Of a stretch of 64,000 nucleotides of DNA, positions 34,299 through 43,230 are shown one piece after another. This DNA is from UBA2421 sp002343075 (GTDB lineage: Bacteria > Planctomycetota > Phycisphaerae > Tepidisphaerales > Tepidisphaeraceae). Position numbers and translations under genes: made by a program. The stretch lies in the NCBI GenBank assembly GCA_937982565.1, contig CALJLN010000006.1:61448-125447 (forward strand). Reading direction: 5' to 3'. Position 1 is the stretch's first letter; each line of letters starts with the position of its first letter. A model generated the notes under the pieces. It did not search any database, had not been told where the DNA came from, and worked only from the letters and a program-made list of their open reading frames with translations.

Positions 34299-35555
34299 AT
34301 GATCGACCTGCCGCATGTTTCTGATCGCCTTCTGGAGCCCATACGCGAGAAAGTCCTCGCGGGGGCTGACCTTTCGCTGGCGGACGGGGTGACGCTGTTT
34401 AAGACCCGGGATATCCACGGCGTAGGCAGACTGGCGCATTTTGTGCGCACTCAAATGCACGGCGACAAGGCATTCTACAACCGCAACAGGCACATCAATT
34501 ACACCAACGTTTGTGCCCTCTCGTGCAAATTCTGCTCGTTTTACCGCAAGCGCGGCGAAGCGGGCGCGTACGAAATGCCGGTCGAGCAGGTTGTGGCCAC
34601 CGCGCGCCGGGCGGCTGATGCGGGCGCGACGGAAGTTCACATCGTCGGCGGGCTGCACCCGTGGCTGAAGTTTGACTATTACCTGAACATGCTCCGCGGG
34701 GTGCGGGCTGAGTGTCCCGCGCTGCACATCAAGGCGTTTACCGCGATCGAGATCATCCATTTCAGCAAGATCGCGCGCGTGAGCGTCCGCGACGTGCTCA
34801 TCGCGCTCAGCGATGCCGGGCTGGGTAGCCTGCCCGGCGGCGGCGCTGAGATCTTCGATGACCGGGTGCATGACGAAGTCTTCAAAGGAAAAGTGAGAGC
34901 CGACCGCTGGTTTGATGTTCACCGCACCGCGCACAGCCTGGGTATCTACAGCAATGCGACCATGCTCTACGGGCACGTCGAAACGCTGGAGGAACGCGTC
35001 GGGCATTTGGTGAAGTTGCGAGAACTTCAGCAAGTGTCATTGCGAGAAAGAGACGAAGAGACGAAGAGACGAAGAGACGGAGTGGAAATCAGAAACGACA
35101 CGAATCCTGCTCCCACTTCGTGTCTCCCCGCGTTCTTCAACTGCCTGATTCCCCTGAGCTTCATCCCTGAAGATAGTGAGCTTGGCGCGTTGCCCGGACC
35201 GACCGGACTGAGCGACCTGCGGACCCTCGCTGTGGCTCGGCTGATGATTCGCAACATTGCCCACATCAAGGCGTTTTGGATCATGCAGGGTGTGCACCTT
35301 TCGCAACTCGCACTCGACTACGGCTGCGACGACCTCGACGGCACGGTCGTCTGGTACGACATCACCAAGCGCGAAGGCGACCGCGGGACAAATCATCAGG
35401 AACTTCATCTGAACGATATCAAGCGGTTGATTCGTGAGGCAGGGAAGGAACCCGTTGAACGCGACACGCTCTACAATCAGGTCGCCCGGGAACCCGGTTC
35501 CGACCGCGTGATCAATACCAAGTCAATCGTGCCCCGCGTGCCGGTGTCGGTTTAG
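34299..35555 (+). CDS. mqnE: Aminofutalosine synthase (radical SAM), with a repeat-like insertion
   Basis: 418 residues. MqnE joins SAM and a chorismate-derived enolpyruvyl benzoate to start menaquinone synthesis. The radical SAM motif C-x-x-x-C-x-x-C is Cys72, Cys76 and Cys79 in VCALSCKFCSFYRK; HINYTNVC, VHIVGGLHPW and FTAIEIIHFSK are family landmarks. After LRELQ (residue 245), about 30-36 extra residues (246-281) precede IPLSFIPEDSEL; most homologues have about nine. The insert is encoded by GAGACGAA octamers (35050-35081) and an inverted repeat GACACGAA/TTCGTGTC (35097-35124). The frame is kept, so the protein is likely functional. It follows ubiA by 74 bases. Confidence 0.9.
   Translation: MIDLPHVSDRLLEPIREKVLAGADLSLADGVTLFKTRDIHGVGRLAHFVRTQMHGDKAFYNRNRHINYTNVCALSCKFCSFYRKRGEAGAYEMPVEQVVATARRAADAGATEVHIVGGLHPWLKFDYYLNMLRGVRAECPALHIKAFTAIEIIHFSKIARVSVRDVLIALSDAGLGSLPGGGAEIFDDRVHDEVFKGKVRADRWFDVHRTAHSLGIYSNATMLYGHVETLEERVGHLVKLRELQQVSLRERDEETKRRRDGVEIRNDTNPAPTSCLPAFFNCLIPLSFIPEDSELGALPGPTGLSDLRTLAVARLMIRNIAHIKAFWIMQGVHLSQLALDYGCDDLDGTVVWYDITKREGDRGTNHQELHLNDIKRLIREAGKEPVERDTLYNQVAREPGSDRVINTKSIVPRVPVSV
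35050..35124 (+). repeat. Short tandem repeat plus inverted repeat inside mqnE
   Basis: Four octamers (three GAGACGAA and one GAGACGGA) at 35050-35081 are followed by an 8-bp inverted repeat GACACGAA/TTCGTGTC at 35097-35104 and 35117-35124. This lies exactly in the segment of MqnE that homologues lack. Confidence 0.7.
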
Positions 35556-35768
35556 GCCGTCGGTTGTCGCGTCAATCATCTCCTGGTGACGTCCCCTGTT
35601 TTTTGAGACAAGACAGCAGTTACGGCCGCAAGTGCATATCTGACAACGATTTATGCTGCATACTTTTTCGGTCCAGCCCGTCAGAGTTTGGTCTCCAACT
35701 TGCCTTTTTGTGTGATTTCAGTACATTGCCCGGCTCGATTTTTCGACCCAAGAGCTTTGGAGATTTGT

Positions 35769-36074
35769 ATGCCCGCGCAAGCCACCGCTACCAAGACCGT
35801 TCGCGTCACCGTCAGCAAGAACATCACCCGCGATTCGGCGCGCAAGACGATCGAGCGGCTTTTCATGCAAGACAAGGTGTTCGCAGCCCCACTCGTGGCA
35901 CGCACCAAGAATTTCAAAGACAACCCCAAGCGCCGCGGGGGCACCATCTGGACAAAACGCGCCAACAAGATTCACCCCGGGCTCGAAAAAGGTGCCGCGG
36001 CCACGATCGCCGCGACCGCACAGCACCTGCGCGATCTTGAGAGCGTGAAGAGTTTTGTGACGGTCGCAAAGTAA
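35769..36074 (+). CDS. Small basic hypothetical protein
   Basis: 101 residues, basic (many Lys/Arg) and mostly helical, from ATG at 35769 with GGAG upstream. Sequence elements: KTVRVTVSKNITRDSARKTI, LVARTKNFKDNPKRRGGTIW, and a C-terminal helix rich in alanine. I do not recognise a family; the composition would suit a nucleic-acid-binding protein, but there is no domain evidence. It stands alone with its own terminator and 213 bases of upstream sequence, which fits a separately expressed gene. Confidence 0.65.
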   Translation: MPAQATATKTVRVTVSKNITRDSARKTIERLFMQDKVFAAPLVARTKNFKDNPKRRGGTIWTKRANKIHPGLEKGAAATIAATAQHLRDLESVKSFVTVAK

Positions 36075-36141
36075 CGCCGCTGGAAATCAACATCGCCGCC
36101 GTCTCTCCGCGACCGGCGAACGCGGCAAAAGAACAATCAGA

Positions 36142-36173
36142 GCCGGACGTGCATGGCGCGTCCGGCATTTTTC
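36142..36173 (+). terminator. Rho-independent terminator after the small basic protein gene
   Basis: An 8-bp stem GCCGGACG/CGTCCGGC with a 9-base loop, followed by ATTTTTC. It lies about 70 bases after the stop. Confidence 0.8.
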
Positions 36174-36252
36174 ATACTATTCCCAAATATATCGCTGAGT
36201 TTCACCGGAGAAGGCGTGCTGATGCGTTCGTCGCCCGCATGTGCGCCGCTGT

Positions 36253-36675
36253 TCAGTTCGGCTTGCCGCTCAACAGTTCGAGCAGCGTATCGAGGCTGAA
36301 CGGCTTCGGCATAAAATTGACGTCGATGGGCAGACCCCGCAGCGCGCCGGCCTCAAAATGTCCGCTGATGGCAATCACCCGGCTCGGGCGATGGCTGCTG
36401 GGCATATCCGACATTTCCTTGATCAGATCAAAGCCGTCTTTATGCGGCATGTGCAGGTCGGTGAGCAGGACGTCAAATCGTTCGTTGAGCAGATAACGAA
36501 TCGCCTCAGAACCATCTCGCGCGGTGACGACTTGCGCACCGGTATCACGAATCAGCCGGCTCATCACCATGCGCGTGGGCGCATGGTCTTCAACCAGGAG
36601 AATTCGTGGAGATGAACTGCGGTGTTTTGCCACCTCAGATGCCGAAGAAGAGAACATTCCGAATCCGCTGCACAT
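36253..36675 (-). CDS. Single-domain response regulator (receiver domain)
   Basis: 140 residues: a lone CheY-like receiver. The acidic pocket is E-D-H in ILLVEDHAPTRMVM, the phospho-acceptor is the Asp in VLLTDLHMPHKDGFDL near residue 73, the switch residue Ser is in VIAISGHFEAG, and the conserved Lys is in NFMPKPFSLDTLL near residue 123. There is no output domain, so it must act through protein contact. An ATG at 36657 is an alternative start. No histidine kinase is adjacent. Confidence 0.88.
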   Translation of the reverse strand: MCSGFGMFSSSASEVAKHRSSSPRILLVEDHAPTRMVMSRLIRDTGAQVVTARDGSEAIRYLLNERFDVLLTDLHMPHKDGFDLIKEMSDMPSSHRPSRVIAISGHFEAGALRGLPIDVNFMPKPFSLDTLLELLSGKPN

Positions 36676-36783
36676 CTTATTGCGGCTGCGTGGTACATCC
36701 CGATTTCAGTGAGTTTAACATACGTTTTGATATTGCGTCGTACTTTTTCTTCACGCGCCAGCACCCGACAGCCCGCGTCACGG

Positions 36784-37563
36784 CTAATGGGTGACGCCTC
36801 GCCAGATGCCATCGCTCCAGAGCAACTCACAGGGCTTGTAAGCGATTTTGTAGCTCATTGAGGCTGCGTCAACGACCCAATAGCCCAGATATACGTGCGG
36901 GATCGCATGAACACGGCAGAACTCGATTTCCTGCAGCACACCAAAATGTCCCAGGCTGCGCCGGGGTTGGTCGGGATCGAAGTAGAAATACACACTGCTG
37001 AGCGACTGCTGGCTCAGGTCGCAGATTCCCACCGCCATGAGGTGACCGTTGGGGGTTCGATACTCAAACTCTGCGGTTTCCACCGGCGATTCGTAAAGAA
37101 ACTGCTCCAATCCCTCCCGGCTGGCATCCTGCTCACCGTCGTGGCGGCTGTCGAGATATCGCTTGTAAAGAAGGTATTTCTCGTCAGTTAGACTTGGAGA
37201 GGAAACCGAGACGCGCAGATCGGCGTTTCGCCGAACTACGCGCCGCTGGGATTTACTTAGTTCAAATTGTTCAACCGGAATGCGAATCGGCACGCACCTG
37301 CGACATTTTGCGCACACCGGCTGATAAATCATCCGCCCGCTACGACGGAAGCCGGCGTCCATGAAGCCATGATAGATCGAAGGATCCATCCGCCCCGCGG
37401 CCAGGGCGCGCAGTTGAGCGATTCGAGACGAGTTGTAGGCGCATGCCCCCGCGGGCAGCACGGTCAAGGGCACATCAACCGGCGCGGGAATCGCGGGGAA
37501 GTGAGACCAGTCGTGCGGCGAACAGTGTTCGGCAAACTCTGGCATTTTGAAGAACGCCGTCAT
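36784..37563 (-). CDS. bpt: Aspartate/glutamate leucyltransferase of the N-end rule pathway
   Basis: 259 residues. Bpt moves leucine from Leu-tRNA to proteins with N-terminal Asp or Glu, marking them for ClpS/ClpAP. It has the family's N-terminal cysteine region (CAYNSSR near residue 41 and CAKCRRCVPIRIPVEQF near 84-100), the SKSQRRVVRRN block, and the C-terminal YFYFDPDQPRRSLGHFGVLQEI segment and Y-L-G-Y-W-V. Length matches the family. It is transcribed toward the receiver-domain gene 108 bases away. Specificity (leucyl rather than arginyl) is inferred from the bacterial family. Confidence 0.92.
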   Translation of the reverse strand: MTAFFKMPEFAEHCSPHDWSHFPAIPAPVDVPLTVLPAGACAYNSSRIAQLRALAAGRMDPSIYHGFMDAGFRRSGRMIYQPVCAKCRRCVPIRIPVEQFELSKSQRRVVRRNADLRVSVSSPSLTDEKYLLYKRYLDSRHDGEQDASREGLEQFLYESPVETAEFEYRTPNGHLMAVGICDLSQQSLSSVYFYFDPDQPRRSLGHFGVLQEIEFCRVHAIPHVYLGYWVVDAASMSYKIAYKPCELLWSDGIWRGVTH

Positions 37564-37918
37564 TGATCACCGTCATGGAGTTGCGATTCAACCAGGGCGA
37601 TGCTACCTGAGGGGAAAGTACGTATCTCACCGGCCGGGACTGCCATGCGCCTTCTGGCGCGCACTGAGGTGGGCCCTGGCTCGATCCAGATCCCATGAAA
37701 TGCCATTTCCGACCTCGACTTCCCGACGATCGCTCCACAGCGACCGTTTGAGCCGAATCACGTCAGCGTCTTCCTGTGCCGCATGCCGCCGATCGCGGCC
37801 GCTCTCTCTGGTTACGTTGAGGCGAAGCAGCCGACTTTTACAGTCGCGTCCAGATGCTCCCGGTACTTTGATGGAGCTTTTTCTGCACGCTCAAAACTCC
37901 GAGCGATGAATCATGACA
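37564..37918. other. Intergenic region between bpt and glyA
   Basis: 355 bases between two minus-strand genes. It may hold a 44-codon minus-strand frame (listed separately). The other open frames crossing it extend from bpt or from antisense sequence and have no support. No terminator or promoter stands out. Confidence 0.35.
37627..37761 (-). CDS. Possible small ORF between glyA and bpt
   Basis: 44 codons starting GTG at 37761 with AGGAAG about ten bases upstream. The product would begin IRLKRSLWSDRREVEVGNG and is basic; third codon positions are about two-thirds G/C, as in neighbouring genes. The frame remains open upstream of the GTG to a stop about 125 bases away. It has no recognised family, and its length makes chance plausible. 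Confidence 0.25.
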   Translation of the reverse strand: MIRLKRSLWSDRREVEVGNGISWDLDRARAHLSARQKAHGSPGR

Positions 37919-39160
37919 TTAATGCGGCATCGGAAACTTCCCCGCAAACGCCGCCACTTCGCTGCGGATTCTGGCCAATTCTGCGGGATCGTCTTTAGCG
38001 CAGATTCCGCGATCAATGAACACCGCAACTTGCTTCATATCCGCCTCCTTCAGTCCGCGGGTCGTCAGTGCGGGTGTGCCCAGGCGCACGCCGCTGGTGA
38101 GCTTGGGCGGCCGCGGGTCGTTGTGGATTGCGTTCTTGTTGCAGATCATCCCCGCTGCTTCCAAGGCCTTTTCGGCATCGGCACCGGTAAAGGCCTCATT
38201 CTTCGCCCGCAGATCGACCAGCATCAGGTGGTTATCCGTGCCGCCCGACTGCAGCCGATAGCCGGCTGCCATCAGGCCTTCTGCAAGTGCCCGGGCGTTT
38301 CTAACAATCTGCGCTGCGTACGTCTTGAATTCCGGCTTCAGTGCCTCGCCAAATGCCACCGCCTTGGCGGCGATGATATGCATGAGTGGCCCGCCCTGAC
38401 TGCCCGGAAATACACTTCGATTGATGAGTTTCGCCAGCTCTTCGCTGTCAGTCATAATCAACCCGCCGCGGGGGCCGCGCAGGGTCTTGTGGGTAGTGGT
38501 TGTGACGACGTGCGCGTGGGGGAACGGCTGTGGGTGCGCCCCACCGACGCACAGCCCGGCGATGTGTGCCACATCCGCCATCAGCAGCGCTCCCACTTCA
38601 TCGGCAATCGCCCGGAACTTCGCAAAGTCTATCACGCGCGGATAGGCGCTGTAACCGCAGAGAATCGCCTTCGGCTTCGTCTCTTTCGCCACAGCGAGCA
38701 CGCTGTCGTAGTCAAGTGTCTCGGTCTTATCGTCAAGCTGATAATGCGATGGGCGATAAAAGATCGCCGAGGCATTGAGCTTCATGCCATGCGACAGGTG
38801 TCCGCCGCTTGCAAGGTTGATGCTGATAAACGGGTCGCCGGGCTTCATCATTGCCATCATTGCGGCAAGATTCGCATTGGCCCCGGAGTGCGGCTGCACA
38901 TTGGCAAACTGGCAGCCAAAAAGCCGTTTCGCACGATCGATCGCAAGGTTTTCGATCTCGTCGTAGTATCCGCAACCGCCGTAGTATCGTGCTCCGGGAT
39001 AGCCTTCGGCATACTTGTTGGTGAGACACGTCCCGGCGGCCTCCATGACGGCTTTGGAAACGTGGTTTTCGCTGGCAATCAGTTCGAGGGTGCTTTCCTG
39101 CCTGCGGGCCTCGGCATCGATCAGTTCTGCGATCTTCGTATCTGAATCTTTCAAAGTCAT
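37919..39160 (-). CDS. glyA: Serine hydroxymethyltransferase
   Basis: 413 residues from ATG at 39160 (the frame is open further upstream without family support). GlyA is the PLP enzyme that interconverts serine and glycine and charges tetrahydrofolate with a one-carbon unit. Markers: LELIASENHVSKAVMEAAG, NKYAEGYPGARYYGG, QPHSGANANLAAM, and the PLP-lysine site HVVTTTTHKTLRGPRGGLI. The C-terminal TSGVRLGTPALTTRG block is also complete. Length is normal. A 410-codon plus-strand frame lies antisense to it and is a shadow. Confidence 0.97.
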   Translation of the reverse strand: MTLKDSDTKIAELIDAEARRQESTLELIASENHVSKAVMEAAGTCLTNKYAEGYPGARYYGGCGYYDEIENLAIDRAKRLFGCQFANVQPHSGANANLAAMMAMMKPGDPFISINLASGGHLSHGMKLNASAIFYRPSHYQLDDKTETLDYDSVLAVAKETKPKAILCGYSAYPRVIDFAKFRAIADEVGALLMADVAHIAGLCVGGAHPQPFPHAHVVTTTTHKTLRGPRGGLIMTDSEELAKLINRSVFPGSQGGPLMHIIAAKAVAFGEALKPEFKTYAAQIVRNARALAEGLMAAGYRLQSGGTDNHLMLVDLRAKNEAFTGADAEKALEAAGMICNKNAIHNDPRPPKLTSGVRLGTPALTTRGLKEADMKQVAVFIDRGICAKDDPAELARIRSEVAAFAGKFPMPH

Positions 39161-39215
39161 GGGCAGAATTGTATCCCATCCCGGCCCGGCTGTCAGTTGG
39201 TAAGATAGAACAACG

Positions 39216-41369
39216 ATGGATCGACGCGTCCACAACCAAGGCGATATCCGCGCCAAAGCAATCGTTGGCATGCTGCTCGCCGCGAGCACGGCGATTATTG
39301 CGGGAGTTTACCTGCACAACCGTCCTGCGCCGGAGCCTGTCGCCTCAACCCAACCCGCGACGGCAACTTCGCCGGCGACCGCCCCTCGACCAGCCCCGCC
39401 GCCCGACCCGCCAGCCGTGACTTGGATGGATGTCGTTCACCGCAACAACAAGTCGGTCGCCACCACCCAGCCGCTCAATTTTCCGGTCGATCTTCGCGAT
39501 GCAGCCCGGCTGATCGTCGCCGACCCGGTTTACCTCTGCCCTCGCGGCGATTTGTGGGTGACCCGCGCCGATGCCGAACCCACGCCCGGAATCATCAAGA
39601 ACGCGGCCCGCCAGCAGGTGCATGTGCTTCGCGAACAGGTCCTGTTTGTACAGTGGAATTTTACGGGCGGGGGCGCGTCGCCCGTGCTGGTGGTGCGAGA
39701 AGGGGACAACCTGATTCGCCTGGATCGAAATGGACGCGAGCCGATTCCGTTCAGGCGACAGTATGACTGGGCCCGCGCGTTCACATGGCTGGATAAGGTG
39801 CTGGTGCCGGCCGGAGATGGAGCGTCGGTCATCGATCTCCACGCGCTCACCGAAACGCACGTGCCGCTGCCGTCGTCGGAAGCCTCGGCGGCAGATCCTT
39901 CGCCCATCAGAATCGTGCTTGACCCGCGCGGCGTCCTTGCCTGGCGCGTAAACGGCCCGGCGGCACGATTTTTGGATGGGAAGTGGTCGCCGTTGAACGA
40001 TCCCGCTGCGTGGCCGCCGCGCGTCGTAGAGTTAATCCCCATGCTCGATGGAAGTGTGGTGCAACTGCTGCGCGCACCAAGGCCGGCCGCCGGTCTCGAT
40101 GCGGCGATGCAAGAATCGATCGAACTTGCCAGCACTTCACTCGCTTTGGGCATCGATGCGAGCGCGGCCGTAGACGAACCCGCTATCCTGAAACTCGTTG
40201 GACAGCTTTCCGATGATGACGCCAAGCTGCGCGATGCCGCCTCCGCCGAGCTATCGCGGTACGGCCCGGCCATCTGGTCAATCCTCTCGCGCGAACGACC
40301 TCGCCAACCACTCGAAGGCCAGGGCCGAATCGATGAGCTGCTCGCATCACAGGCCAGGCCCAAGCTAGGCCGGCTCTCGCCCGTCAGCGACGATCTACAA
40401 ACCGCCGGCTATCTCCGCGACGGCGGTGTGGTTTTGTACTCCAGCGCCGGAGTTGAAGTGGGTCGCGGCGGCAACGAGACTCGACTCGAGGCTCCCGCAT
40501 GGATCGCTATTCGCCCCGGCCGCTCGGTTCGGCTGCTACCTCCCAGGCTTGTGGCCGATGCACAGCCCGGCAAGACTCGATTCGAGGCGTGGGGCGACGA
40601 GTGGATCGTCAACGACGATCTCTCCGGGCCGCGCCGGAACATGGGCAACCATCTCATGCCACTCATCAACGAAGACCTGCGAAGGTTTGACACATTTCAA
40701 GGCATCGACGCGCGTGGCCGCTGGCTGCTGCGAGACACGCAGACCAGCGAGACGCTCGTTATCGATCCGTTCATCGCCGATGAAACACCGCGCTTGCCCG
40801 TCTGGTCGATTACGGTCGCCGAGGGGGCAACCGGATGGAACGACCAGGATTGGCCGGTGCAAAAGTCCGGCGGGGCCTGGGCGCTGGCTGAAGACCGTTG
40901 GCAGGTGATGAAGGATGACGAGCCGATGCGCACCTATGTAATTGAGGACGCTCCCGCCACAACGCCCGCCGAGACGGTCTTGCTCACCGAGGCCGATGGA
41001 ACGACTTGGTTTGACGGAGAAACGCACCTCCGTTTTCGCCGCGGGGAGGTCGGGACCGATTACGAACTGCCGCCGGAGGCACTCGGTTCGGGCCACGCAA
41101 CACTCATTCGCGCTGCGGGGCGGCTTTTCTTGTTCAATTCGCCTGGCCGGGTGCTTCGCTTTCGAGAAACACCTGGCTCATCTGAGCCGCTCAAGCTTGA
41201 AGCCGTCTTCACACAAGGCGTGCCGCTGACCGACGAACCGGCGCGAATCTGGCTCGATCCCGCGGGGCGAATCGTGATGGCTTACGGGCAGAACAAGCTC
41301 GCGATCATGTTCCCCGAGGGAAGGGTTCCACCCAGCATTGCGAAAATGATGCCCGCCGAACAGGAATAG
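39216..41369 (+). CDS. Large membrane-anchored hypothetical protein
   Basis: 717 residues with one N-terminal membrane segment (AIVGMLLAASTAIIAGVYLH) and a proline/threonine-rich linker (about 40-68). The rest appears extracytoplasmic, beta-rich in a propeller-like manner, with many short strand repeats (for example GDLWVTRADAEP, DNLIRLDRNGREPI, and VIDLHALTETHV). Near residues 328-355 is a helical hairpin LSDDDAKLRDAASAELSRYG, a motif common in planctomycete scaffold proteins. No catalytic site is visible. The ATG at 39216 is 55 bases from the divergent glyA start, so the two share a promoter region. Confidence 0.7.
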   Translation: MDRRVHNQGDIRAKAIVGMLLAASTAIIAGVYLHNRPAPEPVASTQPATATSPATAPRPAPPPDPPAVTWMDVVHRNNKSVATTQPLNFPVDLRDAARLIVADPVYLCPRGDLWVTRADAEPTPGIIKNAARQQVHVLREQVLFVQWNFTGGGASPVLVVREGDNLIRLDRNGREPIPFRRQYDWARAFTWLDKVLVPAGDGASVIDLHALTETHVPLPSSEASAADPSPIRIVLDPRGVLAWRVNGPAARFLDGKWSPLNDPAAWPPRVVELIPMLDGSVVQLLRAPRPAAGLDAAMQESIELASTSLALGIDASAAVDEPAILKLVGQLSDDDAKLRDAASAELSRYGPAIWSILSRERPRQPLEGQGRIDELLASQARPKLGRLSPVSDDLQTAGYLRDGGVVLYSSAGVEVGRGGNETRLEAPAWIAIRPGRSVRLLPPRLVADAQPGKTRFEAWGDEWIVNDDLSGPRRNMGNHLMPLINEDLRRFDTFQGIDARGRWLLRDTQTSETLVIDPFIADETPRLPVWSITVAEGATGWNDQDWPVQKSGGAWALAEDRWQVMKDDEPMRTYVIEDAPATTPAETVLLTEADGTTWFDGETHLRFRRGEVGTDYELPPEALGSGHATLIRAAGRLFLFNSPGRVLRFRETPGSSEPLKLEAVFTQGVPLTDEPARIWLDPAGRIVMAYGQNKLAIMFPEGRVPPSIAKMMPAEQE

Positions 41370-41479
41370 TGCTCCGGCAGTTTATTCGTGGGCAGTTTAC
41401 CGGTTTCGCTACTCTGCGCATTGACATTTCACGCCTTGGCATCAACATTCGCCAATTCGCGAGCGCACTGCAAGAACTC

Positions 41480-41971
41480 ATGTCTATTCATCGCCCCATC
41501 GCCGCAAGCCACCGCATCCCGACCGACGCACGGGTTGCCATCGTCGCGGCGCGGTTTAACGGACGCTTTGTCGATGAGTTGTTGCGCGGCGCGACTGATC
41601 GGCTGAAGGTTCATGGGCTGGACGGCGATCGCGTGGAGATTCACCGTGTGCCGGGCGCTTTCGAGCTTCCGGTTGCGGCGAAACAGTTGATCGATACCGG
41701 ACGTTTCGGCGCGGTGATTTGTCTCGGTTGTGTCATTCGTGGCGAAACAGCGCATTTTGAGTATGTGGCCGGGGAAGCAGCGCGGGGTATACAGCAGGTG
41801 GCCGTCAGCACCGGCATCCCGATCATCTTCGGGGTGCTTACGACAGAGAACGAAGCACAAACCCTGGACCGTCTCGGCGGTGCCCACGGCCACGCCGGCG
41901 AAAGCGCCGCCGACGCCGCGGCGGAAATGCTGGCACTGCGCGAGCAAATCGCCGCGGGCAAGCAGTTCTGA
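41480..41971 (+). CDS. ribH: 6,7-dimethyl-8-ribityllumazine synthase
   Basis: 163 residues from ATG at 41480; the frame is open from 41369 but the extra residues lack family resemblance. RibH condenses 5-amino-6-ribitylaminouracil with dihydroxybutanone phosphate, the step before riboflavin, and assembles in capsids or pentamers. Markers: VAIVAARFNGRFVDELLRGA, VEIHRVPGAFELPVAAKQL, VICLGCVIRGETAHFEYVAGE, IIFGVLTTENEAQTLDR. It is followed by a glycosyltransferase-like gene and then nusB; ribH-nusB is a common pairing, here separated by one gene. Confidence 0.96.
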   Translation: MSIHRPIAASHRIPTDARVAIVAARFNGRFVDELLRGATDRLKVHGLDGDRVEIHRVPGAFELPVAAKQLIDTGRFGAVICLGCVIRGETAHFEYVAGEAARGIQQVAVSTGIPIIFGVLTTENEAQTLDRLGGAHGHAGESAADAAAEMLALREQIAAGKQF

Positions 41972-42156
41972 TCCTCGCCCATGCGACGCTTATCGGACGC
42001 CGACGCATCCTCACCCACACGGCGACTGCGCAGAAAATGCCACATTCTAAGTCATGCCGACGTGTTATCGGACGGCAGTTTGTGTGTTGAACTCACCCTG
42101 CATCAAAGCCTTGCAGAATCATCAATTACGATCATCAACTGGCCGATAACAAGGCT

Positions 42157-43110
42157 ATGTCTCGTTCGCCGAAGTTCGCCACCCTCGTCGCCGTCGGCCC
42201 GGGGCCTGCGGAGATTGACCGTGTCGCCGACCTGGTGGATGCGATCGCTCACTGCGAACTCGGACCCAGCTACTTCGTGATGGTGGATGACGCGCGATGC
42301 GCCCGCGACCTGACGCGCGAAGTGCGCTTTCCCATCACCATCTCCCCGGTGAGCATCTGGCACGACCGATCCGCCCAACACACTGGCTACAGCCGCGGCA
42401 AGGGCATCTGCAGTGTGATTCTCACGGGTCTCTCATGGATCGCTCGACACGCTGACGACGCAAAGTTTGTGCTTAAGATGGATACCGACGCGCTGGCGAT
42501 CGCGCCATTCGCCGAAAGAGTCGCCGCCCGCCTCGCCGCCGACCCGCGCGTCGGAATGCTCGGCGCGCACACTATCACCCCCAATGGCACCCCCCGCGAC
42601 ACTTCCCGAGGTGCCGAAACGATCCGTGCGATTCATCGCCCGCCGATCCCCTGGCTCCGACCGCGGCGCGCCTGTCGAGTATTGCGCGACCGCCTTACCG
42701 GCGGCAGGCTGAAGCCCATTCGCACCGCGATCTCCGCAGCACGGCAGAACGGCTACGCCTACGGCGAACACTGCCTTGGCGGCGCATACGCATTGGCTGG
42801 CGAACTCGTGCGCCGGATGCACTCGTCGGGACACCTCGATCAACCGCAAGCCTGGCTCAATATCGATAGCCCGGAAGATGTGATGATGGGTATGTATACC
42901 CGCGCTGTCGGTCTGACCTTGGCCAACTGTGTCGATTCCGGCGATGTGTTCGGCGTGCGCCACGAGGGGTTGCCCTTCATGCCACAGGAATGTATCTCCC
43001 GAGGCTATGGCATCATTCATGCCGTGAAGAACGATCCCCGCATCAGCGAGCGCGAGATCCGCTCACACTTTGCAGCACTTCGAAAGAGCCGCCGCGGCGT
43101 GGCGGCGTAA
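42157..43110 (+). CDS. Glycosyltransferase-like hypothetical protein
   Basis: 317 residues, no signal peptide. The middle has FVLKMDTDALAIAPFAERV near residue 104, a D-x-D-containing strand like the metal/nucleotide-sugar site of GT-A enzymes, preceded by YSRGKGICSVILTGLSW and followed by GMLGAHTITPNG. The C-terminal half has EHCLGGAYALAGELVRRM and DSPEDVMMGMYTRAVGL, where E-D-V may act as the acceptor-side acidic pair. I do not assign a CAZy family. It interrupts the ribH-nusB neighbourhood. Acceptor and donor are unknown. Confidence 0.65.
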   Translation: MSRSPKFATLVAVGPGPAEIDRVADLVDAIAHCELGPSYFVMVDDARCARDLTREVRFPITISPVSIWHDRSAQHTGYSRGKGICSVILTGLSWIARHADDAKFVLKMDTDALAIAPFAERVAARLAADPRVGMLGAHTITPNGTPRDTSRGAETIRAIHRPPIPWLRPRRACRVLRDRLTGGRLKPIRTAISAARQNGYAYGEHCLGGAYALAGELVRRMHSSGHLDQPQAWLNIDSPEDVMMGMYTRAVGLTLANCVDSGDVFGVRHEGLPFMPQECISRGYGIIHAVKNDPRISEREIRSHFAALRKSRRGVAA

Positions 43111-43230
43111 CCTCTCCCAGCATTCCTGCGTGAGTCTGACGTTTGCTCGCACGGTCGGCGGAACATGGCCTGGGCGGTTGTTCGGGCGTCGATGCTGCAA
43201 GTTGAGCATACACCGCCTATACTGCTGCTC

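Noticed and set aside
35050..35081. Tandem octamers as a CRISPR-like array
   Set aside because: Repeats are only 8 bases with no spacers and lie inside a coding gene.
37913..39145. 410-codon plus-strand ORF
   Set aside because: It is antisense to glyA, whose protein is unmistakable; the long frame is a product of GC-rich codon bias.
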